Origin: Zygnema cylindricum
Lineage: Eukaryota; Streptophyta; Zygnematophyceae; Zygnematales; Zygnemataceae
Length of the DNA: 37,500 nt
Assembly: GCA_037447655.1 (NCBI GenBank)
Contig: JBBHKE010001469.1
Location: 348,380-385,879, forward strand
Direction of reading: 5' to 3'
Part shown: positions 20,039-28,990 of the stretch, piece by piece
How positions within the stretch are numbered: the stretch's first letter is position 1
How the letters are laid out: each line of letters starts with the position of its first letter
Translations under genes and position numbers: made by a program
Notes under the pieces: model-generated
Told to the model about the DNA's origin: nothing
Seen by the model: only the letters and a program-made list of their open reading frames with translations
The model's database searches: none

Positions 20039-21160
20039 TAGTGTTGGGTATCGGGTAGTTTCATATCGCGATAATTTCGATATTCGATATATCGAATATC
20101 GATCGAGGAAATTCCTCGATATATCCTACCGCGACCAACATAAATCATCGCGATATATATCGCGATATATTGTATTTTATAAAATAAAATTTTATTTAAT
20201 ATGTTTTTTAGCGATAACGACAATTTTTCTGAAACGCGACGTACGACGTGATTTTCGTTCCGTGCCTTAAAAGGTAACGCCGCAAAATGTAACCGACAAA
20301 AAAAGACTAATACTGTAATACTAATTCATATAGTTACTTATTTAGTACGTACTACGGTACAGAACTTCACATATGAAAACCTGAAACCACACTAATTTAG
20401 TCAAAGTATGATATGAAAAAAAAGATTGCTGACTGTTCGTTTCAGGCATGAATTTTTATTATTATTTTTATTTATTAATTTTTGAAGTGTACAAAATGAG
20501 AATTCTTATTGTTATTTTTATTCAATATTTTATGAAGTGTATAAAATGTGATATTTTATTCTTATTTTTATTAATCATTTTTTGAAGTGTACAAAATGTG
20601 AGTTTTAATTATTATTTTTATTTATTATTTTTCAAAGTGGATAAAATGTGAACTTTTATTCTTATTATTATTAATTATTTTTTGAAGTGTACAAATTGTA
20701 AAATCTTATTCTTATTTCTATTAATTGGAGTAGTAGTAGCTAGTACTACCTGCTGCAGTAGCATTGCCAACAGCTAGTACTACTGGCAGCAGTAGCTAGT
20801 ACTAGCATCGGCAGTAGCACTAGTTCTGGCTGCAGCAGCACGTAGTTCTAGCAGCTGCAGCTAATCAATTCTCAATTAATTAGGTTCTCAACTAATCCAT
20901 TTACAGTTTCCGATTCGCAGTTTCCGTGAAAAAAAAAACATCCTCCACCACTTTGACAGCTGTCCTTCTCTTCTTCCGAGAATTGACTAGCAAGATTTTT
21001 TTTTTTTTTTAAGAAGCTTCGATATATTGGCGATACGATATATCGGCGATACACCACGATGGTTTGAAATTCGATATATCGAAGGGATATATCGATTATT
21101 GGGTACCTGAAATTCGATATATATCGAATATCGGCAAATGGTCCTCGATACCCAACACTA
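20039..21160. mobile_element. hAT-like element B nested in N
   Basis: TAGTGTTGGGTATCGG and CGATACCCAACACTA at the ends. The flanks are GTGGAAAG (20031-20038) and GTGGAAGG (21161-21168), one mismatch in eight. The interior has a five-fold tandem unit of about 60 bases (TTTTTGAAGTGTACAAAATG type, 20450-20720) and a CTGCAGTAGC/AGCTAGTACTAC trinucleotide tract to about 20860. TATCG repeats lie at each end. It is the intact counterpart of element E. Confidence 0.88.
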
Positions 21161-21436
21161 GTGGAAGGTATGTGGGAGATGTACCATTATTTTTGTACAT
21201 AATCGTGTACGGGTAGTTTCGAGAAATCAAATTTCGGTTAACTGTTTTAGTAAACGCGTATCGGGTACCGGGTAACAATTTGGGAGCGTGACATAACGCG
21301 AACGGATTTCGGGTGGGAGCGTGACATAACGCGGGCGGATTTCGGGTGTTCAGATTTAAGAAAAAAGTAAAATGTCGGATTCGGGTATCGGAAATTCTGA
21401 CTTTTGCGACCTCTGCTGATTGTCAATAAAAAAATA

Positions 21437-22862
21437 GGGAATTGATCATGACAGTGACTGTTTTGGTTGCGCACAGTCACTTACGTCATTTGTCAAAATA
21501 CGTACGTTTGAAGTACACATTAAAGTACCGTTGAGTATAATTTTGACGGTCAATCGGTTGGACATCTTTGACTTTCATAATATTGTTTCAACCGCTTAAA
21601 ATTTTGTCGCGCTTGCGAACGTCGACCGTCATAATAAAATTAGCAATTCACACGGCCGGCGAGCGTTTACGGTAACAAAACTGCGGCGACCACATGTAAA
21701 TAAAATGGTTGCAGACAGTAACTTTTTGACGTTATGTGAGCCCCACGGTGAGAACACTTAGCCGCAAAATTGAAATTGAATCGTCTAAGTTCAATGTAAC
21801 ACTTAGGGCGTGTTCCCATGTAACCGATATTTTGAAACGTTATTTTGGAATTTAGCGCTGATTTTACGGTGTACCTTTCAAAGTGTGCCAATGTGAATCG
21901 TTACTTGCGCGTTCATTATTTTGAATATGTGGCAGCTGTACACGTCGCCAATACTTGCGAAACCCAAACTGCTGACATTTGTAGACGCTAACGATCTCGG
22001 AACAAACTGCGGACATTTGTACGCCGCAAAGAGCTCCTGACATACTGGGACAATTGTCGACGCCAAATGTCATTTGTTGAAGCCCACACGTGAACGACAT
22101 AAGCAATCGCCTACGTCTACAAAATGACATTTGTAGACGCCCACAAGTGGACAACATAAGCAAACGGACAAACACCTTTTTTTTCGTGTACTCTCCCAAC
22201 CGCAAAAAAAAAATGAAAACGTTTGACGCGTGCAATCCAGGTTTTCCATTCGTCAATAGGGTAATATTTTGACAAAAATCAGATCGCGATTTGATTCCAG
22301 TGCAAGTGTGAAGATGAGCTGGAAGTGGGTCGCGATGATAATAACGCCAAATTGCCGTACCTTCCAAGTTCCAAGATGGCGCAAAATGTACTTGTGTTTT
22401 TGCCCATTTTTCGTACGGCGTAATATTTTCTTGTTGGAAGTCCCATTTTATGTGAAAACGACGGAAAAAAACCCTTACTTGAACACATGGGAACACGCCC
22501 TTAGACGATTCAATTTCAATTTTGCGGCTAAGTGTTCTCACCGTGGAGCTCACATAACGTCAAAAAGTTACTGTCTGCAACCATTTTATTTACATGTGGT
22601 CGCCGCAGTTTTGTTACCGTAAACGCTCGCCGGCCGTGTGAATTGCTAATTTTATTATGACGGTCGACGTTCGCAAGCGCGGCAAAATTTTAAGGGGTTG
22701 AAACAATATTATGAAAGTCAAAGATGTCCAACCGATTGACCGTCAAATTTATACTCAACGGTACTTTATTTGTACCAATGTGTACTTCAAACGTACGTTT
22801 TTTGACAAAATGACGTAAGTGACTGTGGGCAACCAAAACAGTCACTGTCATGATCAATTCCC
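21437..22862. mobile_element. Foldback element H with ~360-base inverted arms
   Basis: Left arm 21437-21805 and right arm 22501-22862 are near-perfect inverted copies, from GGGAATTGATCATGACAGTG to GATTCAATTTCAATTTTGC at the centre. An 8-bp duplication AAAAAATA flanks it (21429-21436, 22863-22870). When the element between the arms is removed, the remaining loop is about 20 bases, so transcripts would fold into a very long hairpin. A solo left arm lies at 31331-31627. Confidence 0.82.
21806..22500. mobile_element. PIF/Harbinger-like element Q at the apex of H
   Basis: GGGCGTGTTCCCATGT and its complement ACATGGGAACACGCCC bound 695 bases, with TTA on both sides (21803-21805, 22501-22503). The right subterminal GGGTTTTTTTCCGTCGTTTTC (inverted) resembles the left subterminal of element I, so the two are related. 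The middle has repeated GACATTTGTAGACGC units and no transposase. Confidence 0.85.
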
Positions 22863-22870
22863 AAAAAATA

Positions 22871-23520
22871 TTGGAATATGTTACCGATACTTTGGTCCAA
22901 AGTATATCACGATGATTGAATTTGAATTTTAAAGATTTTGTACGGTTTTACTGGTTCTTGCCCTTGTAGTCTTGTACCCCCATTCACAGAACGTCTTTCA
23001 GCCTTAACATTTGTGGTATCGGCCAGGACCCCTGCCGGTTCCAAAAGCCGAAAGCTGGCAGTTCCGATTAGGTACGAAAGTTTTGCTCTCCAGTTACGGT
23101 TGCGTTGACACGTTTCCTTATCTAAAAAAAGAACATTCGAAAAGGTTCCATGTGCACGTGCAGATTGCCACGTTTTGACTCCTCCGTGTAAAGCGCAGCC
23201 TATTGAAACTTCAAAGCGCGCCGCTGAAATTGCGCTATATCGCGCCGTCATAAATGAATGTATACGAAACGACAACTGAAACTTGTCAACACTTGTCATC
23301 TATTGTACGACACCGTGCGAAATGATTTTGCGACCAATTTGTCGTAGGAAGATGCATACAATCTGTGTCAATGGACGGTCCAAACAGTTTATTCACATCG
23401 AACGATCCTTAATCTCTTTCTGCAGCGATTTTGCTCACGCGATGACCTCCCCGAATTGCCCTACGTGGCTGAACTCTGGAGGTCTACTCAGATTCGGTAC
23501 AATCAGCTCTCCGGAGACAG
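22871..23520. other. Low-copy stretch with exon-like fragments
   Basis: Sequence here is less AT-rich and not repeated elsewhere in the window. On the plus strand, after a possible acceptor CTTTCTGCAG (23425), an open frame encodes DDLPELPYVAELWRSTQIRY and runs to 23520, exactly where MITE M1 copy 3 begins. On the minus strand, after TTTTTTTAG (about 23125), a frame encodes RNWRAKLSYLIGTASFRLL and runs to a stop near 22907. Neither is assigned to a family. They may be remains of a gene broken by transposons. Confidence 0.3.
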
Positions 23521-24923
23521 TAGCGAATCGTAATTAGAGTAAATTACTCTAATTCGGTCGCTCGAAATTTCGACTCTATGACATCAAATAGAGTAAATGA
23601 TTCTATTTTTTTCATTATTCTAATTTAGGTAAGTTTAATTAGCGTAACAAATTCTAATATAGGTTCGTTTTAAATAGTGTGGAGTACGGACGACGTCCGA
23701 CCGTGCAAAATTGTACTTTTATAAGTAAAAAGATACAAATAATGATTTAATAGAATCGCGCTCGCACGTGAAATCGCACTAAACAAAAAATCAATCACAT
23801 CGAAAAAAAGCCGTTCGCATAAGGCTGCGGCCCCATGTGGCTAAGTTCGGGTTATTTTCTGTCGTTTTCCTTTATAACTTAGCGCCGTACTGCCTAAGTT
23901 GCGACCGTACGAAGAAATCGCAAATTTGTAAAGTACAATTTGCGTCATTCTTGAACTTAGGATGTACGAAATTTTGTCGTCTTGAGGTTTTTCGACCCAC
24001 TGTCACGTCATTTTCAAGCTTATCATAAAACACATCGGCACTGTGTTTTAAGCTAAGCAAATCCGTCTACACCAATCTGAAAATATATTCCCACGTGTGA
24101 AAAGATTTTAGAAGTTTTGACGACGAAAAAAAGTACAGGGTTTGTTTGTTTTTGTCGGCTTGCATGTTGTACGGTTTTTTTTTTGCAGGGGTCTCGACGC
24201 TGCAGTGTCATTTCACGCAAAGTTGAAAAGTCTGCGAACGTGAAAAATCTGCGAAGTAATGGCGGCCGGACGGGAGAGGTTTACGTCAAGGCATTTTGCA
24301 CAGCCACGGGTGCAAGGCTGTACGTCAACGATGTCTCGCAAAGACATGCGACATACCAAATCCGCAAATCGTTTCAAAAATTACGATGTGTCTTGCGACG
24401 CTTCAAAAAGTTTCAAGAAAATATGGTGCGTCATCACAAATTGTACACGGTGACAGCCGTCACGGGCGCTGTCGACGTATACAATTGTCACAAACTTAAG
24501 TAATAATTTCGAATGAACACATAGAGACACTTGAAATCCGGGTCCGCCGGATCCGCGCTAAAATACAAAGTAAGTACGCTAAGTTACAACTACATGGGGC
24601 CGCAGCCTAACTCTCGTCCGTCGACAGCATCGTCGTCAGTGTGAACATTAACTGACATTCAGCGCGACAAATAGTACTAACGTCATAATGACGTCAAAAC
24701 TATACGGACTGACAGATTTTGTACGTCTACGTAATTTAGTATTCATAATTTCAGCGCGGATAATTATCGCCGACATAACCCAATATAGAGTACTTAAATA
24801 AATTAGAGTAAACTTCCTCTGTGAAAAAGTTCTATCACATAAATTAGGGTTCATTACTCTAATTGTTTTTTTTTGTTTTTTTACTCTAATTTTTTCATTA
24901 CTCTAATTACGATTCGCGGTGTA
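23521..24923. mobile_element. Mariner-like MITE family M1, copy 3 (host of I2)
   Basis: The right end GATTCGCGGTGTA is intact; the left end has lost a few bases (GTAGCGAATCGTAATTA). It aligns in inverse orientation with copy 1 along its length apart from a PIF-like insertion at 23823-24607. It lies about 360 bases upstream of the ankyrin gene's TATA box. Confidence 0.8.
23823..24607. mobile_element. PIF/Harbinger-like element I, copy 2
   Basis: GGCTGCGGCCCCATGT and ACATGGGGCCGCAGCC are perfect partners. TAA occurs on both sides (23820-23822, 24608-24610). The uninterrupted target (complement of GAGAGTTATGCG) is present in M1 copy 1 at 658-669. This proves both the insertion and the 3-base duplication. 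Confidence 0.9.
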
Positions 24924-25439
24924 GTATTTGATTGTACTTTTTCTAAACATATCGGAACACAAAAAAGTTCTCCATTCAGCTGCCACGTATCTTCTCATGC
25001 CGCCTTTACCGGAAGCAAAAAAGGCAAAAGTGGTCCCATGCCACTCCAATCTGGTGGCACTGAGATTGCCTACGACACCTGGCGCATTTCTACGTTTGCG
25101 TGGGACCCAGTCCTGCGATTTCTACACCGTCACAAAAAAAATCACGTTGTTTTCGAGGATCACAATCAATATTGCTTCTTGCACGCCTTCCACGTGGTCC
25201 GCCCGATTGAAAAGAAACGTGCCGCCGGTCTTGTAACTTTTTTCCCTTAGCCCTAAAAGTTGTCCGTTACAATCGCCGTTTGCCCTATATAAGAATCATC
25301 TGCAGACTCCTTTTTCCTCATTCGCTTCGTCTCATCTTCTCAGGCAAGCAGTTTTGGAACCTTACAGCAGTTTTTCGTGCGCTCCTGATTTTCGTGCGCT
25401 CCTGGTTTTCGTGCGCCTCCGACTGTCGCCGTACAAGTT
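24924..25439 (+). promoter_or_regulatory. Promoter and 5' leader of the ankyrin-like gene
   Basis: A TATA box, CTATATAAG, lies at 25285-25293, about 150 bases before the ATG. Upstream are a CCACGTGG G-box-like motif (25193-25200), a CCACGTATC motif (about 24983) and a GCCACTCC/GGTGGCACTG stretch. There is no other ATG between the TATA box and the start codon at 25440. Confidence 0.6.
25372..25420 (+). repeat. Triplicated 18-base unit in the 5' leader
   Basis: TTTTCGTGCGCTCCTG is repeated three times (the third copy as TTTTCGTGCGCCTCC) just before the start codon of the ankyrin-like gene. Confidence 0.8.
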
Positions 25440-28400
25440 ATGGCCAGCCTAAAAAAGATGGCTAGGAAATCCGTTAAGGTATGTTGTCTTTCCTTTCCTT
25501 TCCTATTTTCCTTCCTCTTTTGTGGAAAAATAGGTTTCGTTTTTTCCCGCCATTTTTTGCTTTTACACAGCGCTTTCTATCCTTTCTCCTCGATTTTTTT
25601 TGCTCTCTATTGCCAGAGATTCTGAATCAATCTCTGCCGTCCATCGTCTAAACTCAGAAGATCGTGAGAACTGTGCAGAAGCAGGAATCAGACATCGTTT
25701 TTTACGTAAAGCCATATTATATCAAATTAAAAAACAGTTCAGACGTCGAGACCAAAGCTCTAGCTTCGCTTATCTGCAATAATGCCTCCGAAGAAGAGTT
25801 CAATGACGTCATTCAGAAAGGAGCCAGTCCTCATCTACACATTCCAGGCAGAGTCAAACACAGCCATTTTTGTCCTCTACTGTCCTCTCTCTTTTGTCCT
25901 CAACCCTAAGATTGAAACCTCCAAGACTGAAAACACTTTCTCACCCTCCTCTCCCGCCTCTCTCTCGCTCTCTCTTGATCTCTCTCGCTCTCTCTCGCTC
26001 TCTTCCCCTCTCCCTCTCCCTCCCTCTCTATGTTTCTCTTTCGACCAAAACTGAAAATACTTCTTCAACACTCCTTCAGAAGGAGAAGGAAATACATGTG
26101 ACTGGGTTTATCCCCGTCTTATGCGGATATTACGTGCTTGAATCATATATGTGGAGAAGGTTGCCTGACTAATACTAATACTAATCAGAATGTATAGAAA
26201 GTGGAAAGGAGTTTAGTTTTGAAAAAGTACAGATGTGTTTTAGGTTTGGAAAAAGTAGAGATGTATTTAGGCTTTTAAAAAAAGTAGGGATGAGTTTAGG
26301 TTTGGAAAACCTAGAGATGCGACTAGGTTTGGAAAAGGTATGGTTGCGTTCTTTCAGTTGGGTGTACCATCAAAGTAGTTTGCTGATTTTTTTTTTTTTT
26401 TGTACACTTTTTTCTTTACAGGACCCCTTGGCGGTACACTTTTCCATTTGGCTGTGACATTTGGTCGATGGGAGGTGTTTGAAACACTCATCAATCATGG
26501 AGGTTAGGCGCTTACCTCTCCTTCCTCTCTCATTTGCCATCCTGCTCACCAGTGAAATCCCTTAGCAATCATGTCGGTTTGACTGTGTGTTCCTTGGCCC
26601 ACAGTTCAGTTTGCCGTTGTCTTTCTATCCCTACTTTCTTTTCCATTTTTGCAGTTGATCCTTGCAAGTCAAGGATGTAGGTTTGACTGCTTCTTTACTT
26701 TAATTTCACATTTTTTTTTGTCCCTTGTTTCTTGTTCTTTTTGCAGTTGATCCTTTTGTAGTCAATGATTACGGTGTGACTGCTCGTTACTTAGCCCAGG
26801 TTTTTGACGACTGGAGGTCAGCCCGTGAATTAGAGGTAAATTTTTTGTCCTTTCTTCACCGGCACTTGGCTTTTGTGCTTTTACCATTTCATTAGTCACA
26901 TTCATAAACTAGGTGTGTTGCTGTATAGGTGCCGAACTGCTGCTTGTTTAATTGCAATTTCGAAGGTAATGTCTGGAATTGTGCTAAACTGTTGCCTTTT
27001 CTGCCATTTCTCACTTATGTTCTTCAATTTCCTGTCACTTTTTGTTTATATTTCTCCATTTCAATGTAATAATAAGATGTTTGGAGGGGCTGTCTTTAAT
27101 TGTTGCAGCGTTACATCGCTGAATTCAGTGGACGTGCGGTGATCTCCGGTAATGCGACTGGCCTTCAGAAAGAACCATTCAGGTCTGTTTGCTTTTTCTT
27201 CTTTGGTTTTGTTTTTTTCCTTTTCAGCAATTTGTTGTGATGGCATTTTCCTGACCTTTTCATCTTCGGGTTGTTTGTTTCCTTTTCAGCGATTTTGTGG
27301 GTTGGTTTTCGTTTACTTTTTCAGATTTGGTTTTGTTTTTTTTTAAGTTTTAGCGGTTTGTTATTGCTCCTTATCCATTTACCGTTTCTGTCGCATGCTT
27401 CTGGTTGTTAATTAAAGCTGATTTTGTCCCAACAATGAGGTATTTTAATATTTGTATGACACCTAGTTTTGTTTCATGCTGGTGTTTCCGTCCAGGTGGA
27501 TGACCATAGTGCCACAAATAGATATCCTTCAAACTGGGAAGGGAAGAGGAAGATTGATGATTTATTTTTATTCCAATACTCGGGTGAGTGACTCTGACGT
27601 TAGTTTCATTCAAATGGTGTTTTTTGCACTGATTGCTGCAGCTATAGCTACTTTCTATGAGGAAAGTTTTAGAGGGGTAAAGTTTAGAGGAAAATTTTAG
27701 AAAGGAAAGGGTTTCACCTTTGTTTGAGTCCCACAACAAAACTAATGTAGTTGTTGATTTGGCGTTTGTACTTGTGGCAGTCCTTGGAAGTAGAGAAAGT
27801 GATAGATCTGAAAGACTGGAATATGATTGAGTATCGGAGATCATGGAGCATTGTGACCTTCTTAAACAATTTCACTGGTAAGTTAAACATTACCCCCCTC
27901 CTGTTCTGTGAAGTATTCCAGTAAAAAATTAAACCTTACCTTTTGTCCTTCGTAGACTATTCCAGTTGTAAAATTAACCTTACCCTCCTCTTTTCCTTCA
28001 TAAACTATTTTAATGTTAAAGGAAAATCTACCCTCTTTTCCTTCGTAAACTATGTTAGTGTGGTAAAGTAAACCTTACTCTCCTGTCCTTTGTAAACTAT
28101 TCAGTGGTAAAGTAATCCTTACACTCATTCTGTCCTTCGTAAAAAATCCAGTGGTAAGATAAACCTTATTCTCATTGCTTTACTTAGATCTCCACAGCAT
28201 CTCCTTATCTTACTCAATTTCCACATTTTAATTAAATTTATCTATAGAATACTAATTTGTTCGATGTTAAACAGCGGTATACTAAAATAAGGGCCCGAGG
28301 CAATGGGAAGAGTGTTTGTTGTAGCAAATTTTTTAAATTGACATCATTTTGAAATGTTAACAGTTTAAACTGACATCAATGTAAAATGACGTCAGTTGAA

Positions 28401-28650
28401 AATGACACCTGTTGAAAATGACATTAGTTGAAATTAAGGTCAGTTTACATGCTCTTATGTCGCAGGTGAAAAAAATTATCTAAAATTGATGACGTCGGAC
28501 TGCGATGGTGTTGATAAGGTCCATGATGCTTGTCGATCGGCCGTGCCTAATGTTAAAACACTTCAAGTTGTGGAACGGAAATCTCAGATTTACATGTCTG
28601 TAACTGAAACTGAAAATGAAAATGTAGTAACGTATAATTATCAACAATGA
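25440..28650 (+). CDS. Ankyrin-like protein with possible PH-like C-terminal domain (8 exons)
   Basis: Exons 25440-25478, 25658-25847, 26422-26502, 26747-26835, 27109-27182, 27496-27583, 27781-27877 and 28466-28650 join in consistent phase into 280 aa. All introns are GT-AG except intron 2, which needs a GC donor (CCAG|GCAGAG); the nearby GT gives the wrong frame. Residues 1-20 are basic. Residues 47-75 (EEEFNDVIQKGASPHL), 80-110 (GGTLFHLAVTFGRWEVFETL) and 111-138 form two to three ankyrin-like repeats. Residues 157-245 alternate strands (RWMTIVPQID, GRLMIYFYS, SWSIVTFL, KNYLKLMTS) and end in a helix (VDKVHDACRSAV), the order seen in PH-like domains; that is inference. The tail is Glu/Asn-rich. 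No catalytic motif, signal peptide or membrane helix is seen. Family not recognised; probably an intracellular adaptor. Confidence 0.82.
25925..26345. repeat. Microsatellite and minisatellite in intron 2 of the ankyrin-like gene
   Basis: A CTCTCT-type pyrimidine run occupies about 25945-26035. About four to five imperfect 30-base units built on GTTTAGGTTTGGAAAAAGTA follow at 26225-26345. Neither contributes coding sequence. Confidence 0.75.
26570..26700 (+). repeat. Duplicated exon-4 acceptor acting as decoy exon
   Basis: The sequence TTTTTGCAG|TTGATCCTTG (exon-like part from 26655) closely copies the true exon 4 start TTTTTGCAG|TTGATCCTTT at 26747. Similarity continues through GGTTTGACTGCTTCTTTACT against GGTGTGACTGCTCGTTACTT. 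Read in the same phase it encodes only GVDPCKSRM before a TAG at 26678-26680. A GTAGGT just after could serve as donor. A still weaker GGTTTGACTG copy lies near 26576. Confidence 0.7.
27878..28180 (+). repeat. Tandem array of donor-like units in intron 7
   Basis: Intron 7 opens with six imperfect ~50-base units of the form GGTAAAGTAAACCTTACCCTC-like followed by TCCTTCGTAAACTATTCCAGT. The real 5' splice site (CACTG|GTAAGT) forms the edge of the first unit. A later unit (28149-28158, CCAGTGGTAAGAT) is almost as good a donor. The array seems to have grown from the exon 7 boundary. Confidence 0.7.
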
Positions 28651-28654
28651 TGAG

Positions 28655-28990
28655 AAAGTTCTCCAACGAGTCGCAGGACCAAGTTTCGAACAATTTTCCG
28701 ATGTTTTTTTCTGCGACTTTCCATGTATATAGATTCGAAGAACAAATATTTATCAAGGTCAATAAGACAGTTTTCCAATAAGTCGCAGGAGAATTTTGGG
28801 ACGGTTTCTTGATGTTTTTGGAAACTTTCATGCAAGATTTGAAGAAAAAATAATTTTCAAGGACAATAAGGCAGTTTTTCCATAGCGCAGTTTTTCAATA
28901 AGTCGCAGGACAACAACTTTGGGATAAATCTCTCGATGTTTATTCCGGCAACTTTTATGTTCTTAGGTTTGAGGAATAAGCTGTATATTT
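28655..28990 (+). repeat. Three ~115-base tandem units after the ankyrin-like gene
   Basis: Units beginning near 28657, 28769 and 28890 share AGTTTTCCAATAAGTCGCAGG, then TTTCTTGATGTTTTTGGAAACTTT and TCAAGGACAATAAGGCAG blocks. They follow the stop codon at 28650 and probably lie in the 3' untranslated region. Confidence 0.75.

Larger units (their letters stand above)
19573..21415. mobile_element. hAT-like element N (host of B and a MITE)
   Basis: Starts CAGAGGTCGCA and ends TTGCGACCTCTG, flanked by a perfect 8-bp duplication CTGATTGT (19565-19572, 21416-21423). Without the nested elements it is about 500 bases. It has GGATTCGGGT-type repeats near both ends and a 33-base tandem unit containing GGGAGCGTGACATAACGCG at 21283-21349. 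The CAG-starting end is typical of hAT. Confidence 0.88.

Noticed and set aside
21864-22553. 229-codon minus-strand open frame in the H/Q region
   Set aside because: It runs from the right arm of foldback H through element Q, contains repeat-derived segments and has no domain or splice context; it is a by-product of repeat structure.
23000-23125. Structured, GC-richer stretch considered as a non-coding RNA gene
   Set aside because: Some inverted pairings are present (CTGCCAG/CTGGCAG), but I could not match any known RNA family or find promoter or terminator signals; it stays unassigned.
27371-27844. 157-codon minus-strand frame opposite the ankyrin-like gene
   Set aside because: It overlaps exons 6 and 7 antisense and shows no independent protein features.
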